Assembly (NCBI GenBank): GCA_028287415.1
Contig: JAQBPS010000009.1
Coordinates: 1 to 6,271 of the forward strand
Source of the DNA: Bacillota bacterium
GTDB taxonomy: Bacteria; Bacillota; Sulfobacillia; Symbiobacteriales; Symbiobacteriaceae
Direction of reading: 5' to 3'
Length of the DNA stretch: 6,271 bases
The translations under genes were made by a program, and so were the position numbers. Shown in pieces: positions 1 to 5,719 of the stretch (positions are counted from its first letter, which is position 1; each line of letters starts with the position of its first letter). A model generated the notes under the pieces. That model was not told where the DNA came from. It searched no databases and saw nothing but the letters and a program-made list of their open reading frames with translations.

Positions 1-1178
1 GCCGCCACCACCTCCGGATCGTCCAGCAGCGCCGGATAGCCCGAGCCTAGTGCATTGTTGATCGCCCAGCGCTTGGCGACCGCCAGCTCCCCCTTCTCGT
101 CCTGGAAGCCCAGATAGCCGGCCAGCCGGTATTTGCGGGAGAGCCGGTTCGCGTCATCCTCCTTCTGCCTGGGCAGGAGGTACATGGCGACGTTCAGAAT
201 GCCCCACGGCTGCTTGGTGACCGGCAGAAAGCGGGACTTGCCGGCAATGTTCGAGCGGGCGGGATCGTTCATCACCTTGCCGTCGTAGAACTGCTGCGGG
301 CTGAAGTGGTAACCGCCCCTGGCGAAGGAATCAATGTAATCCGTTTCTGACATGGTGAGCACGAACTCCGGGACGATCTTGTCGACCACCAGACCCCGCC
401 ACTCCTCGAGGAGCCCGGCGGCCTCCGAGTTTTCGTCGAACAGGGGTTGGCCCTGATCATCAAAGAGGGCAATGTTGCGGTTCAGGCACTCCTGCACGAA
501 GGTCTCCGCAATGCCGAACCAGGTGGGAATCCACTTGTGCAGCAACGGGTAGTCGACGCCACCCTTGCCCTTGAGCGCTCTCGCCTTGCTATACAGTTCC
601 TGCCACGTCTCCGGGTAGGAAGGGGCGCCGGCCCTGGCCAGTGAGAGTTCATTGGTGTAGACCACGTTCTCCACAGAGGTGAAGTAGGGCAGGCCGATCA
701 GCTTCCCGTCCACCGTGGCCGCCCTCCGCACAGGCTCGGACAGCTGCGCCTTGACCGCCGGGGCATCCCAGAAGCTCTCGAAGTCATGGAGCAGGCCGGC
801 CCGGTAAAAGCGGGCGGCCACAGCGGGAAACGAGTACATCAAGTCCACCCTGGCCCGGTTGATCATCATGCTTTCCATAACAGAAGGGTAGTCTCCCGGA
901 ATGGTGGCGTACGCGACCTTCTCGCCGTATGCATCGCTGAAATGCCGGATCAGCTCTTGAACGATGCCCACCTCGAAGGCCCAACCGTCCATCGCCAGCT
1001 CGTCCTTGATGGCCTCCCGTGGGATCGCCCCGGTCAGGTTTACACCTGCGAGCGACGGACCGGTCAGAGCTTGTGAAGGCGCCCCCATTTTGGGGACGCA
1101 ACCGGCCAGGTAGTTGGCGATCAGCCCGGCGCCGAACACACCCGCCATCTTGATCAGTGAACGCCGACTCATTTCCAT
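1..1178 (-). CDS. ABC sugar transporter substrate-binding lipoprotein (family 1), C-terminus cut by window edge
   Basis: Extracellular solute-binding protein of the SBP_bac_1 (MalE-like) family, which would deliver a carbohydrate to an ABC importer. I translated 392 codons without a stop from ATG 1178 down to the left edge; family members are usually a little over 400 residues, so little is missing. The N-terminus reads MEMSRRSLIKMAGVFGAG, then LAGC with Cys27 as the lipidation site. SRRSLIK (4-10) closely matches the twin-arginine (Tat) consensus, so export may be Tat-dependent. Family hallmarks are DGKLIGLPYF (157-166) and VVYTNEL (172-178), followed by a PETWQEL-type stretch. The start is set by a strong GGGGAGGAG Shine-Dalgarno eight bases upstream; Met3 at 1172 is a poorer alternative. 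It begins 22 bases after the kinase stop, so the two are almost surely co-transcribed. Permease genes would be expected beyond the left edge. The substrate is unknown. Confidence 0.92.
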   Translation of the reverse strand, partial: MEMSRRSLIKMAGVFGAGLIANYLAGCVPKMGAPSQALTGPSLAGVNLTGAIPREAIKDELAMDGWAFEVGIVQELIRHFSDAYGEKVAYATIPGDYPSVMESMMINRARVDLMYSFPAVAARFYRAGLLHDFESFWDAPAVKAQLSEPVRRAATVDGKLIGLPYFTSVENVVYTNELSLARAGAPSYPETWQELYSKARALKGKGGVDYPLLHKWIPTWFGIAETFVQECLNRNIALFDDQGQPLFDENSEAAGLLEEWRGLVVDKIVPEFVLTMSETDYIDSFARGGYHFSPQQFYDGKVMNDPARSNIAGKSRFLPVTKQPWGILNVAMYLLPRQKEDDANRLSRKYRLAGYLGFQDEKGELAVAKRWAINNALGSGYPALLDDPEVVA

Positions 1179-1200
1179 CGCAGCGCTCCTCCCCTCAGCC

Positions 1201-2115
1201 TTAGTCGCGGTTAGTCGATCGGCAATACCGCAAAGCTTCGTCCAGGGACGGGTAGTCAGTCCGCGGCTCCTGCTGTACGACCAGGCCTGCGACCGCGTTC
1301 GCAAATTGAAGGCGCTCTGCGGGCGGCCACCCCTGGCGTCGGGCCCAGAGGTACGCGGCATCGAACACATCACCCGCGCCGGTGGTGTCCCGGCAGTCGA
1401 CCGGCAACGCATCAGCTTCGAACCAGTGGCCGTCGATCAGGGCGGCGGAGCCTGCTGCGCCGCGCTTGATCACGAGCTCGGGGCCGAGTCGGGCCGCCGC
1501 CTCCGCTGCCTGGCGCCAGTCTGCCATGCCCATCAGGCCACACAGCTCGCCCATGTTCGGCAGAAAGACGTCAACCGCTGGCAGCAACAGCAGGGTCGCC
1601 TCACGCACGGGTTGGCTCCAGTTGGTGGGATCCCAGCTGGGGTCAAAGCAGACCAGTTTGCGCTTGCGCCGGGCGTCAAGGGCGATGGCCTGCGCGGCCC
1701 GGCAGTCGAGCTTCGGGAGGAGGTAGCTCCCGCAGATGAATACCTCCAGGCAGTCGTCAAGCAGATGGCTGTGACCTTGATAATAGGCCAGGTCCAGCTC
1801 CTTGTGGGCGCCCTGTACCGTCACCATCGCTCGGGGACCGCCCTCGCCCACGGTCACCACCGTCAGCGGAGTCGACTCGCCGTCCAGGGCGGTGACGCCC
1901 GCCGTCGGCAGCCCGTGCCGCTCCAGTTCCGACAGGAGATACCGCCCATACAGGTCCTGGCCGATGGTGGACAGGATGACGACCGGGAGCCCCAGCGCAT
2001 TGGCCGCCATCGCGACGTAACCGGCTGTACCGGCACAGCGTAGCGCCATACGTTCAGCAAGCACCTCCTGATCCCAGGCTGGCAGCTGACTTACGGGACC
2101 GAGCATCAGATCCAC
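1201..2115 (-). CDS. PfkB/ribokinase-family carbohydrate kinase (start uncertain)
   Basis: Cytoplasmic sugar kinase of the PfkB family, using ATP to phosphorylate a sugar or sugar derivative. From the GTG at 2115 it has 304 residues. Visible motifs are the glycine/asparagine-rich GTAGYVAMAANALG (29-42), PNMGE (186-190), VIKRGAAG (215-222) and the second PfkB signature DTTGAGD (243-249), which forms the anion hole and carries catalytic Asp249. The family's first beta strand, GVVGNLNVDLML, is encoded in frame, but most of it lies upstream of this GTG. The frame stays open to a TGA at 2164-2166 with no ATG, GTG or TTG. The true start is therefore non-standard or hidden by a frameshift (see findings). 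No Shine-Dalgarno precedes 2115. It lies between the ROK regulator and the sugar-binding protein in one operon, consistent with phosphorylating the imported sugar. The specific substrate (ribose, fructose, KDG or other) cannot be told. Confidence 0.9.
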   Translation of the reverse strand: MDLMLGPVSQLPAWDQEVLAERMALRCAGTAGYVAMAANALGLPVVILSTIGQDLYGRYLLSELERHGLPTAGVTALDGESTPLTVVTVGEGGPRAMVTVQGAHKELDLAYYQGHSHLLDDCLEVFICGSYLLPKLDCRAAQAIALDARRKRKLVCFDPSWDPTNWSQPVREATLLLLPAVDVFLPNMGELCGLMGMADWRQAAEAAARLGPELVIKRGAAGSAALIDGHWFEADALPVDCRDTTGAGDVFDAAYLWARRQGWPPAERLQFANAVAGLVVQQEPRTDYPSLDEALRYCRSTNRD

Positions 2116-2171
2116 GTTGAGATTCCCGACAACGCCGATGGGGGATGTCTTATGCGACGCCGTTCACCTCT

Positions 2172-3347
2172 CTATCTGATGGAATCGAGGACGAGATCAA
2201 TCGCCCCGAGCAGGCTGGCCTCATCCGGGAAGCGGGAGACGGTCACCGCGACCGGGACCGGTGTATGGCGGTCAGCGTACTCCTGCACCTTGCTCAGCAG
2301 TAGGTCGGCGGAACGCATTACGCCGCCGCCCAGAATCACCACCTCAAGGTCCAGGAGCGATGCCAGATTGACCACGGTGAAGCCCAGGTAATCCGCCGTC
2401 TCCTGCACGATCTGGTGCGCCAGGGGGTCGCCCGACCGGGCGCATTCAAAGATGGTCTCGGCCGTAATCTTCACGGCCGGGTCAGCCAGCAGCGACTGGG
2501 GAAAGGAGCGCAGCCCTGCCCGCGCGCGCTCGGCGATACCCCGGCCCGACGTCATGGTCTCAAGGCAGCCTCGGACCCCCCAGTCGTGGTGCAGGTGCTC
2601 AGTCCCCACCAGCCAGTAGCCGATTTCGCCCCCGAAGTTTCGCGGTCCGCGGTGCAGCCGGCCGTCCAGCATCAGCGCACCGCCGAGCCCTGTGCTCACA
2701 TTGATGAAGGCGGCATTGCGGCAGCCCTCCGCCGCACCCCGCCGTACCTCGCCTAGCAGGGCCAGGTGCACATCGTTGTCAATAAGCACCGGTACCCCGA
2801 GCCGGTCCTGGATCAACTGTGCGAGGGGAAGGTCCTCCCAATCGGGCAGGTCGGGCGCCGCTCCTACCACCCGCCCCGCGACATGGTCGATGACGCCGGG
2901 CGAAGCAACCCCTACGGCCTTGAGGTCGGCGAGGCTGAGTTCCGCCTGATCGCAGAAGCGCTGCATCTCTGTGAACAGGCAGGCGAGCAGCTCATGCCGA
3001 CTCAGGGCGGCGGGGGTTTGGAAGCGGTGCCGGGCGACAATGACGCCCACCATGTCGGCAGCTGCACAGCTGATGTTGGTCCCGCCAATGTCCAGACCAA
3101 GCACAAAGCCAGAACGCGCGTTGTACTCGTAAAGTACCGGCTTACGGCCAGTCCAATTGCTGCCGATGCCGACCGCAAGCACCGCCCCTTCTGCCACCAG
3201 CTTGGAGACGATGGCCGAGACAGCCGAACGGGTGAGGCCCGTCCGCTTCGAAATGTCGGCCCGTGAGATCGGTCCCCCGGAGCGGATCAACTGGAGCACA
3301 AGGCCCTGGTTCATCACTCGCAGCGTCTTTATGCTGCCTTTAGCCAT
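2172..3347 (-). CDS. ROK-family transcriptional regulator (XylR/NagC type)
   Basis: Sugar-responsive repressor of 391 residues, the normal length for ROK regulators. An N-terminal winged helix-turn-helix spans about residues 14-60 (PISRADISKRTGLTRSAVS is the core), followed by TGRKP (66-70). The ROK sugar-kinase-like domain starts with the phosphate-binding DIGGTN (86-91) and has DND (190-192), whose Asp192 is the equivalent of the catalytic aspartate of glucokinases, and STGLGGAL (218-225). The usual zinc signature, GH then CxCGxxGC, is altered: it reads GEIGY (240-244) and HDWGVRGC, leaving only Cys261. ATG 3347 has AGAGGTGG a few bases upstream. It is the first gene of the operon, and a XylR-like operator lies 15 bp upstream of its start, so autoregulation is likely. 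The inducer is presumably the sugar handled by the downstream kinase and transporter. Confidence 0.93.
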   Translation of the reverse strand: MAKGSIKTLRVMNQGLVLQLIRSGGPISRADISKRTGLTRSAVSAIVSKLVAEGAVLAVGIGSNWTGRKPVLYEYNARSGFVLGLDIGGTNISCAAADMVGVIVARHRFQTPAALSRHELLACLFTEMQRFCDQAELSLADLKAVGVASPGVIDHVAGRVVGAAPDLPDWEDLPLAQLIQDRLGVPVLIDNDVHLALLGEVRRGAAEGCRNAAFINVSTGLGGALMLDGRLHRGPRNFGGEIGYWLVGTEHLHHDWGVRGCLETMTSGRGIAERARAGLRSFPQSLLADPAVKITAETIFECARSGDPLAHQIVQETADYLGFTVVNLASLLDLEVVILGGGVMRSADLLLSKVQEYADRHTPVPVAVTVSRFPDEASLLGAIDLVLDSIR

Positions 3348-3351
3348 AGCG

Positions 3352-3359
3352 CCACCTCT
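3352..3359 (-). promoter_or_regulatory. Ribosome binding site of the ROK gene
   Basis: Minus-strand AGAGGTGG lies four bases before ATG 3347, or a few more when counted from the AGAGG core. It supports that ATG as the start of the regulator. Confidence 0.7.
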
Positions 3360-3361
3360 AT

Positions 3362-3384
3362 GTTTGTTTTCAGGACAAACAAAC
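3362..3384. promoter_or_regulatory. XylR-like operator (perfect inverted repeat)
   Basis: GTTTGTTT (3362-3369) and AAACAAAC (3377-3384) form a perfect 8-bp inverted repeat with a 7-bp spacer. The pattern closely matches the XylR operator of Bacillus, whose half-sites are AGTTTGTTT and AACAAACT. It ends 15 bp before the ROK start codon, on the promoter-proximal side, so binding there would block transcription of the regulator operon. It lies about 80 bp upstream of the rightward promoter, so an effect on the divergent gene is less certain. Confidence 0.8.
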
Positions 3385-3461
3385 TACACTCCTGCTTCTC
3401 GCTAATAAAACTTTCGCCTTACAGTAATATTTTCATATGAATTCTATAAGGCGATTGTAAG

Positions 3462-3490
3462 CTGTCAGTGCAGGCGGTTTGTGCTATAAA
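3462..3490 (+). promoter_or_regulatory. Putative sigma-A promoter for the peptide-binding protein gene
   Basis: CTGTCA (3462-3467), a 17-bp spacer, then TATAAA (3485-3490). The -35 box matches TTGACA at four of six positions and the -10 box matches TATAAT at five of six. Transcription would start near 3497, giving a leader of about 50 bases before GTG 3546. This is a visual match only. Confidence 0.55.
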
Positions 3491-3545
3491 CAGAAGTATG
3501 GGGAGCGGCTCACCGGCGCCCGGCCCGCAGAGAGGATGACCCCGT

Positions 3546-5297
3546 GTGCGCAAGCCGTTCCTGTCGCTGGTCTCAGGCCTGGCGGCCCTCGCCGTGCTGC
3601 TCGCGGCGTGCAGCAGTTCACAGCACCGCACTCAGCCCGGCCCGCGGGACGACCAGCCCGTCCGCGGCGGCACCCTCACGATCGCTGCGACGCAGGACGC
3701 GTTGATCCTCAATCCGCTGCTCGCGCAGGACAGCGCCGCGAACTTGATCAACCGGTTGGTTTTCGACAGCCTCCTCCGCCAGGATGACCAACTCCAGTTG
3801 CGGCCGGGGCTCGCCGAGTCGCTGCCCGAGGTGGCCGACGGCGGCCGCAAGTGGACCTTCCGGCTCCGGCGGGACGTCAAGTTTCATGACGGGCAGCTAC
3901 TTACCAGCAAGGATGTCCGCTTTACATTTGAGGCGCTCTTCCACCCCGGCCATGCGGGCGCCCGCACCAGCAACTTCGACACACTCCGGGGCGCCGTCGC
4001 CCTGCGCCACACCTACGACACGCTGCTGACTTCGGCATCGGCGGGCAAGCTGCGCCGTGACGAGGCCGACCGCCAGGCGGTTGACGCCTGGGAGCAGTGG
4101 CGCAAGGGGAGCGGCGCCATTCAGACGCCAGACCCGTACACCGTCATCTTCACGCTCGACGTGCCGTCCGCACCCACACTGGCCTATGTTGCCAGCCTCG
4201 GCATCCTGCCGGAGCACCTGCTGAAGGACGACATCGGCATCAAAATGAAGGACTCGGCCTTTGGCCGCAGCCCGGTGGGCAGCGGGCGGTACGTCTTCGG
4301 GGAGTGGCGGCCGGGCGACCGAATCGTCCTGAAGGCCAATGACAGCTGGTGGGGCGGCCGCCCGAATATCGACAGCGTCGTCTGGCGAATCTATGCCAGC
4401 ACCGAGAGCGCCATGGCGGCCCTGGAGAGTGGCGAGGCGGACAGCGCCGTCGTGCGCCCGGCCAGCGCGGAGCACTTCACCCACCAGGTACAGCATGTCA
4501 GGCTGATCGAGTACCCCACCACCGCCTACAGCCATGTGGCGCTGGACCTGAACAGCGACCTGTTCCGGGATGTCCGGGTGCGGCAGGCCCTCGCGCATGC
4601 CGTCGACCGGGATGCGTTGATTGATCGGGCCCTTGGCGGTCACGGCACTCCGGCCTGGAGCCACGCTACGCCCAGCCGCTGGGATTACAACCCTGATCTC
4701 ACGCGGTTTCCCTACAATCCGACCCAGGCGGCGGTCCTGCTCGATAAGGCGGGCTGGGTCCGGGGCGGCGATGGCATCCGGGCCAACGACGGCAAGCGGT
4801 TCGCCTTCACCCTGACCTACACCGCCGGCCAAAAGCGTGACATGGAGACCGCCCAATTCCTCCAGACCGCCTGGCGGACGGTCGGTGCCGAGGTCGCCAT
4901 CCGGGCGGTGGACGATGCCACGCTGCTGGAAACGACGGACGCAAGCAACCGGGAGCGAAAGCAGCCCCAGGCCTACCTGCTGGGCTGGGAGCTGGGCAGC
5001 GAACCGGACAGCTCCTCGCTCTGGGCGTGCGACGGCGTCTTCAACGACATCGGCTACTGCAACCTCCGGGTGGACAACCTGCTCAAGCAGGGGCGCGGGG
5101 AGATGGCGCTGGAGCGTCGGAAGGCCATCTACCAGGAGGTCCAGGCGGTGCTGGCGGAGGATCAGCCGTACATCTGGCTCTACTTTCCGAGCGCGATCCA
5201 GGGGATCAACACCCGCGCGCGGGGGCCGGTGGGCGGTACAGCGGCGGGCCTCTATTGGAATCTGGAAAACTGGTGGATCGCCCCGACCGGGGGTTGA
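3546..5297 (+). CDS. ABC oligopeptide-type substrate-binding lipoprotein (SBP_bac_5 family)
   Basis: Surface lipoprotein of 583 residues in the family of OppA/DppA, which bind peptides, nickel or some oligosaccharides for ABC import. A short signal peptide ends in a lipobox, LLAAC, with Cys22 as the lipid anchor. Family hallmarks are GGTLTIA (41-47), LRPGLAESLPEVADGG (85-100), WTFRLRRDVKFHDG (103-116) with SKDVRFTFEAL (121-131), SPVGSGRYVFGEW (242-254) and FRDVRVRQALAHAVDRDALI (340-359). A helical, charged stretch at about 135-195 sits between DVRFTFEAL and DPYTVIFTL and looks longer than usual. The GTG start at 3546 fits an AGAGG ribosome site about ten bases upstream and the signal peptide that follows. 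No permease or ATPase genes are next to it, since leuS follows, so it is either an orphan receptor or partners with a transporter encoded elsewhere. Peptide versus sugar specificity cannot be judged. Confidence 0.93.
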   Translation: MRKPFLSLVSGLAALAVLLAACSSSQHRTQPGPRDDQPVRGGTLTIAATQDALILNPLLAQDSAANLINRLVFDSLLRQDDQLQLRPGLAESLPEVADGGRKWTFRLRRDVKFHDGQLLTSKDVRFTFEALFHPGHAGARTSNFDTLRGAVALRHTYDTLLTSASAGKLRRDEADRQAVDAWEQWRKGSGAIQTPDPYTVIFTLDVPSAPTLAYVASLGILPEHLLKDDIGIKMKDSAFGRSPVGSGRYVFGEWRPGDRIVLKANDSWWGGRPNIDSVVWRIYASTESAMAALESGEADSAVVRPASAEHFTHQVQHVRLIEYPTTAYSHVALDLNSDLFRDVRVRQALAHAVDRDALIDRALGGHGTPAWSHATPSRWDYNPDLTRFPYNPTQAAVLLDKAGWVRGGDGIRANDGKRFAFTLTYTAGQKRDMETAQFLQTAWRTVGAEVAIRAVDDATLLETTDASNRERKQPQAYLLGWELGSEPDSSSLWACDGVFNDIGYCNLRVDNLLKQGRGEMALERRKAIYQEVQAVLAEDQPYIWLYFPSAIQGINTRARGPVGGTAAGLYWNLENWWIAPTGG

Positions 5298-5323
5298 CAG
5301 ATTCGATATGACTGACATACACT
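5294..5323 (+). promoter_or_regulatory. Putative leuS promoter
   Basis: A perfect -35 box TTGACA (5294-5299), an 18-bp spacer and TACACT (5318-5323), four of six against TATAAT. The predicted start is near 5330, just before the T-box leader begins. The TGA inside the -35 box (5295-5297) is also the stop codon of the peptide-binding protein gene. Confidence 0.65.
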
Positions 5324-5427
5324 TCTGAATAACCCATGGAGAACGCGATGACGGGACTCGTTCGCCCGGCGTGAATCCCTTCAGAGAGCTGCTGACAGGT
5401 GCGAAGCAGCGGGAAAGCGCAGGGTGC

Positions 5428-5433
5428 CTCCTC
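5428..5433 (+). promoter_or_regulatory. Specifier codon candidate CUC (Leu)
   Basis: Two consecutive CTC triplets lie on the 3' side of the internal loop between the two lower helices of Stem I, where the specifier is expected. Either would pair with a tRNA-Leu GAG anticodon. Which one is used cannot be settled by eye. Confidence 0.6.
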
Positions 5434-5455
5434 CCCGAGCGGCCGGCTGAATGGA

Positions 5456-5471
5456 TGGCGCGTGAGCGCCA
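5456..5471 (+). other. GNRA-capped hairpin in the T-box linker (Stem II region)
   Basis: TGGCGC (5456-5461) pairs perfectly with GCGCCA (5466-5471) across a GTGA tetraloop. It is followed by GGGAGTAAG, which contains an AGTA of the kind seen in S-turn motifs. Its position after Stem I fits the Stem II/IIA region of T-box RNAs. Confidence 0.65.
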
Positions 5472-5491
5472 CCCGGGAGTAAGCTGACAGG

Positions 5492-5538
5492 ACGGAGTTC
5501 TGGCTCCGTTATTAAACCAGCGGCGTGTTGGCGCCGTT
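5492..5538 (+). repeat. Two tandem Stem III-like hairpins
   Basis: Hairpin one pairs ACGGAG (5492-5497) with CTCCGT (5504-5509) around loop TTCTGG. Hairpin two pairs AGCGGCG (5519-5525) with CGCCGTT (5532-5538), with one G-U pair, around loop TGTTGG. Both have six-base loops ending in TGG, and both run into CCGTTAT. The second is in the standard Stem III position and context (CCGTTATC); the first may be a duplicate. Confidence 0.65.
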
Positions 5539-5578
5539 ATCGAGATGGGCGTCCGGTGCTTCAGGCCGGCTGCCCGAT

Positions 5579-5621
5579 CAAGAGTGGTACCGCGAGCGGC
5601 TGAAACAGCCCTCGCCTCTTG
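5579..5621 (+). promoter_or_regulatory. T-box sequence and antiterminator
   Basis: AGAGTGGTACCGCG (5581-5594) is the canonical T-box. CAAGAG (5579-5584) pairs with CTCTTG (5616-5621), and GCGAG (5592-5596) pairs with CTCGC (5611-5615). This leaves the seven-base bulge TGGTACC (5585-5591), whose TGGT pairs with the free CCA end of uncharged tRNA. A small hairpin GGCTG/CAGCC (5598-5602/5606-5610) caps the structure. It shares its 3' strand with the terminator, so the two are mutually exclusive. Confidence 0.93.
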
Positions 5622-5647
5622 CACAAGAGGCGAGGGCTGTTTATTTT
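5603..5647 (+). terminator. T-box intrinsic terminator before leuS
   Basis: A perfect 18-bp stem: the left arm 5603-5620 begins AAACAGCCCTCGCC and the right arm 5625-5642 ends GGGCTGTTT, with loop GCAC (5621-5624). The tail is TTATTTT (5641-5647). The left arm reuses the 3' side of the antiterminator. With charged tRNA-Leu in plenty, this hairpin would stop transcription before leuS. Confidence 0.95.
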
Positions 5648-5719
5648 GGCGCTGCGGCTCTTTTCCTCCAGCCCTTCGGTGGAGTCCATGGGCAATACCA
5701 CCAGGGGAGCGATGATACC
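5648..5719 (+). other. Untranslated segment between terminator and leuS
   Basis: This stretch contains a weak hairpin, CTCCA (5666-5670) with TGGAG (5680-5684) and a TTCG inside the loop. It also has the leuS ribosome binding site AGGGGAG (5703-5709), ten bases before ATG 5720. An ATG at 5712 is out of frame and meets TGA after three codons, with that TGA overlapping the leuS ATG. No gene is seen. Confidence 0.6.

Larger units (their letters stand above)
3348..3545. other. Divergent intergenic regulatory region
   Basis: This 198-bp gap separates two divergent genes. Its first two thirds are clearly AT-rich against GC-rich neighbours. It holds a ROK-type operator at 3362-3384, a rightward promoter at 3462-3490, and a perfect 10-bp palindrome TTCATATGAA at 3432-3441 of unknown role. 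I could not identify a convincing leftward promoter for the ROK gene; weak candidates exist around the palindrome. No small gene or RNA is evident. Confidence 0.7.
5330..5647 (+). ncRNA. T-box riboswitch leader, leucine type
   Basis: 5' leader RNA that senses uncharged tRNA and lets transcription continue into leuS. In order I see the Stem I base with GATGA (5347-5351, kink-turn type) and the helix CGGG 5352-5355 with CCCG 5434-5437. A specifier loop follows, with GCCTCCTC (5426-5433) on its 3' side. The upper helix pairs GCCC 5364-5367 with GGGT 5422-5425. The conserved AGAGAG (5383-5388) and the apical hairpin GCTGCT/AGCAGC (5388-5393/5405-5410) cap Stem I. Next come a GTGA-capped hairpin (5456-5471), two Stem III-like hairpins (5492-5509 and 5519-5538), the T-box proper and the terminator. 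A CUC triplet, read at 5428-5430 or 5431-5433, fits leucine and the downstream gene. Boundaries come from hand folding, and the 5' end depends on the predicted promoter. Confidence 0.92.

Noticed and set aside
784..1101. 105-codon minus-strand frame inside the sugar-binding protein gene
   Set aside because: The neighbouring frame from ATG 1178 carries the signal peptide and family motifs continuously to the left edge, so this is an out-of-frame shadow.
1114..2043. 309-codon open frame on the plus strand across the kinase gene
   Set aside because: It is antisense to the PfkB kinase, which has its diagnostic motifs in the other strand. The plus-strand protein shows no recognisable domain.
2150..2167. 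Tiny frame starting at GTG 2167 (GTG AAC GGC GTC GCA TAA) between the ROK and kinase genes
   Set aside because: It has only five codons and overlaps the ribosome site. It may reflect the frame problem of the kinase start rather than a leader peptide.
3897..5624. 575-codon open frame on the minus strand opposite the peptide-binding protein gene and the T-box
   Set aside because: It is antisense to a gene with clear family motifs, starts inside the T-box RNA, and has the low-complexity Arg/Ala/Pro-rich composition of a high-GC shadow frame.
5603..5642. Long perfect inverted repeat considered as a mobile-element end or CRISPR-like repeat
   Set aside because: It occurs once, is followed by a T-rich tail and is directly downstream of a T-box sequence, so it is the attenuator terminator.
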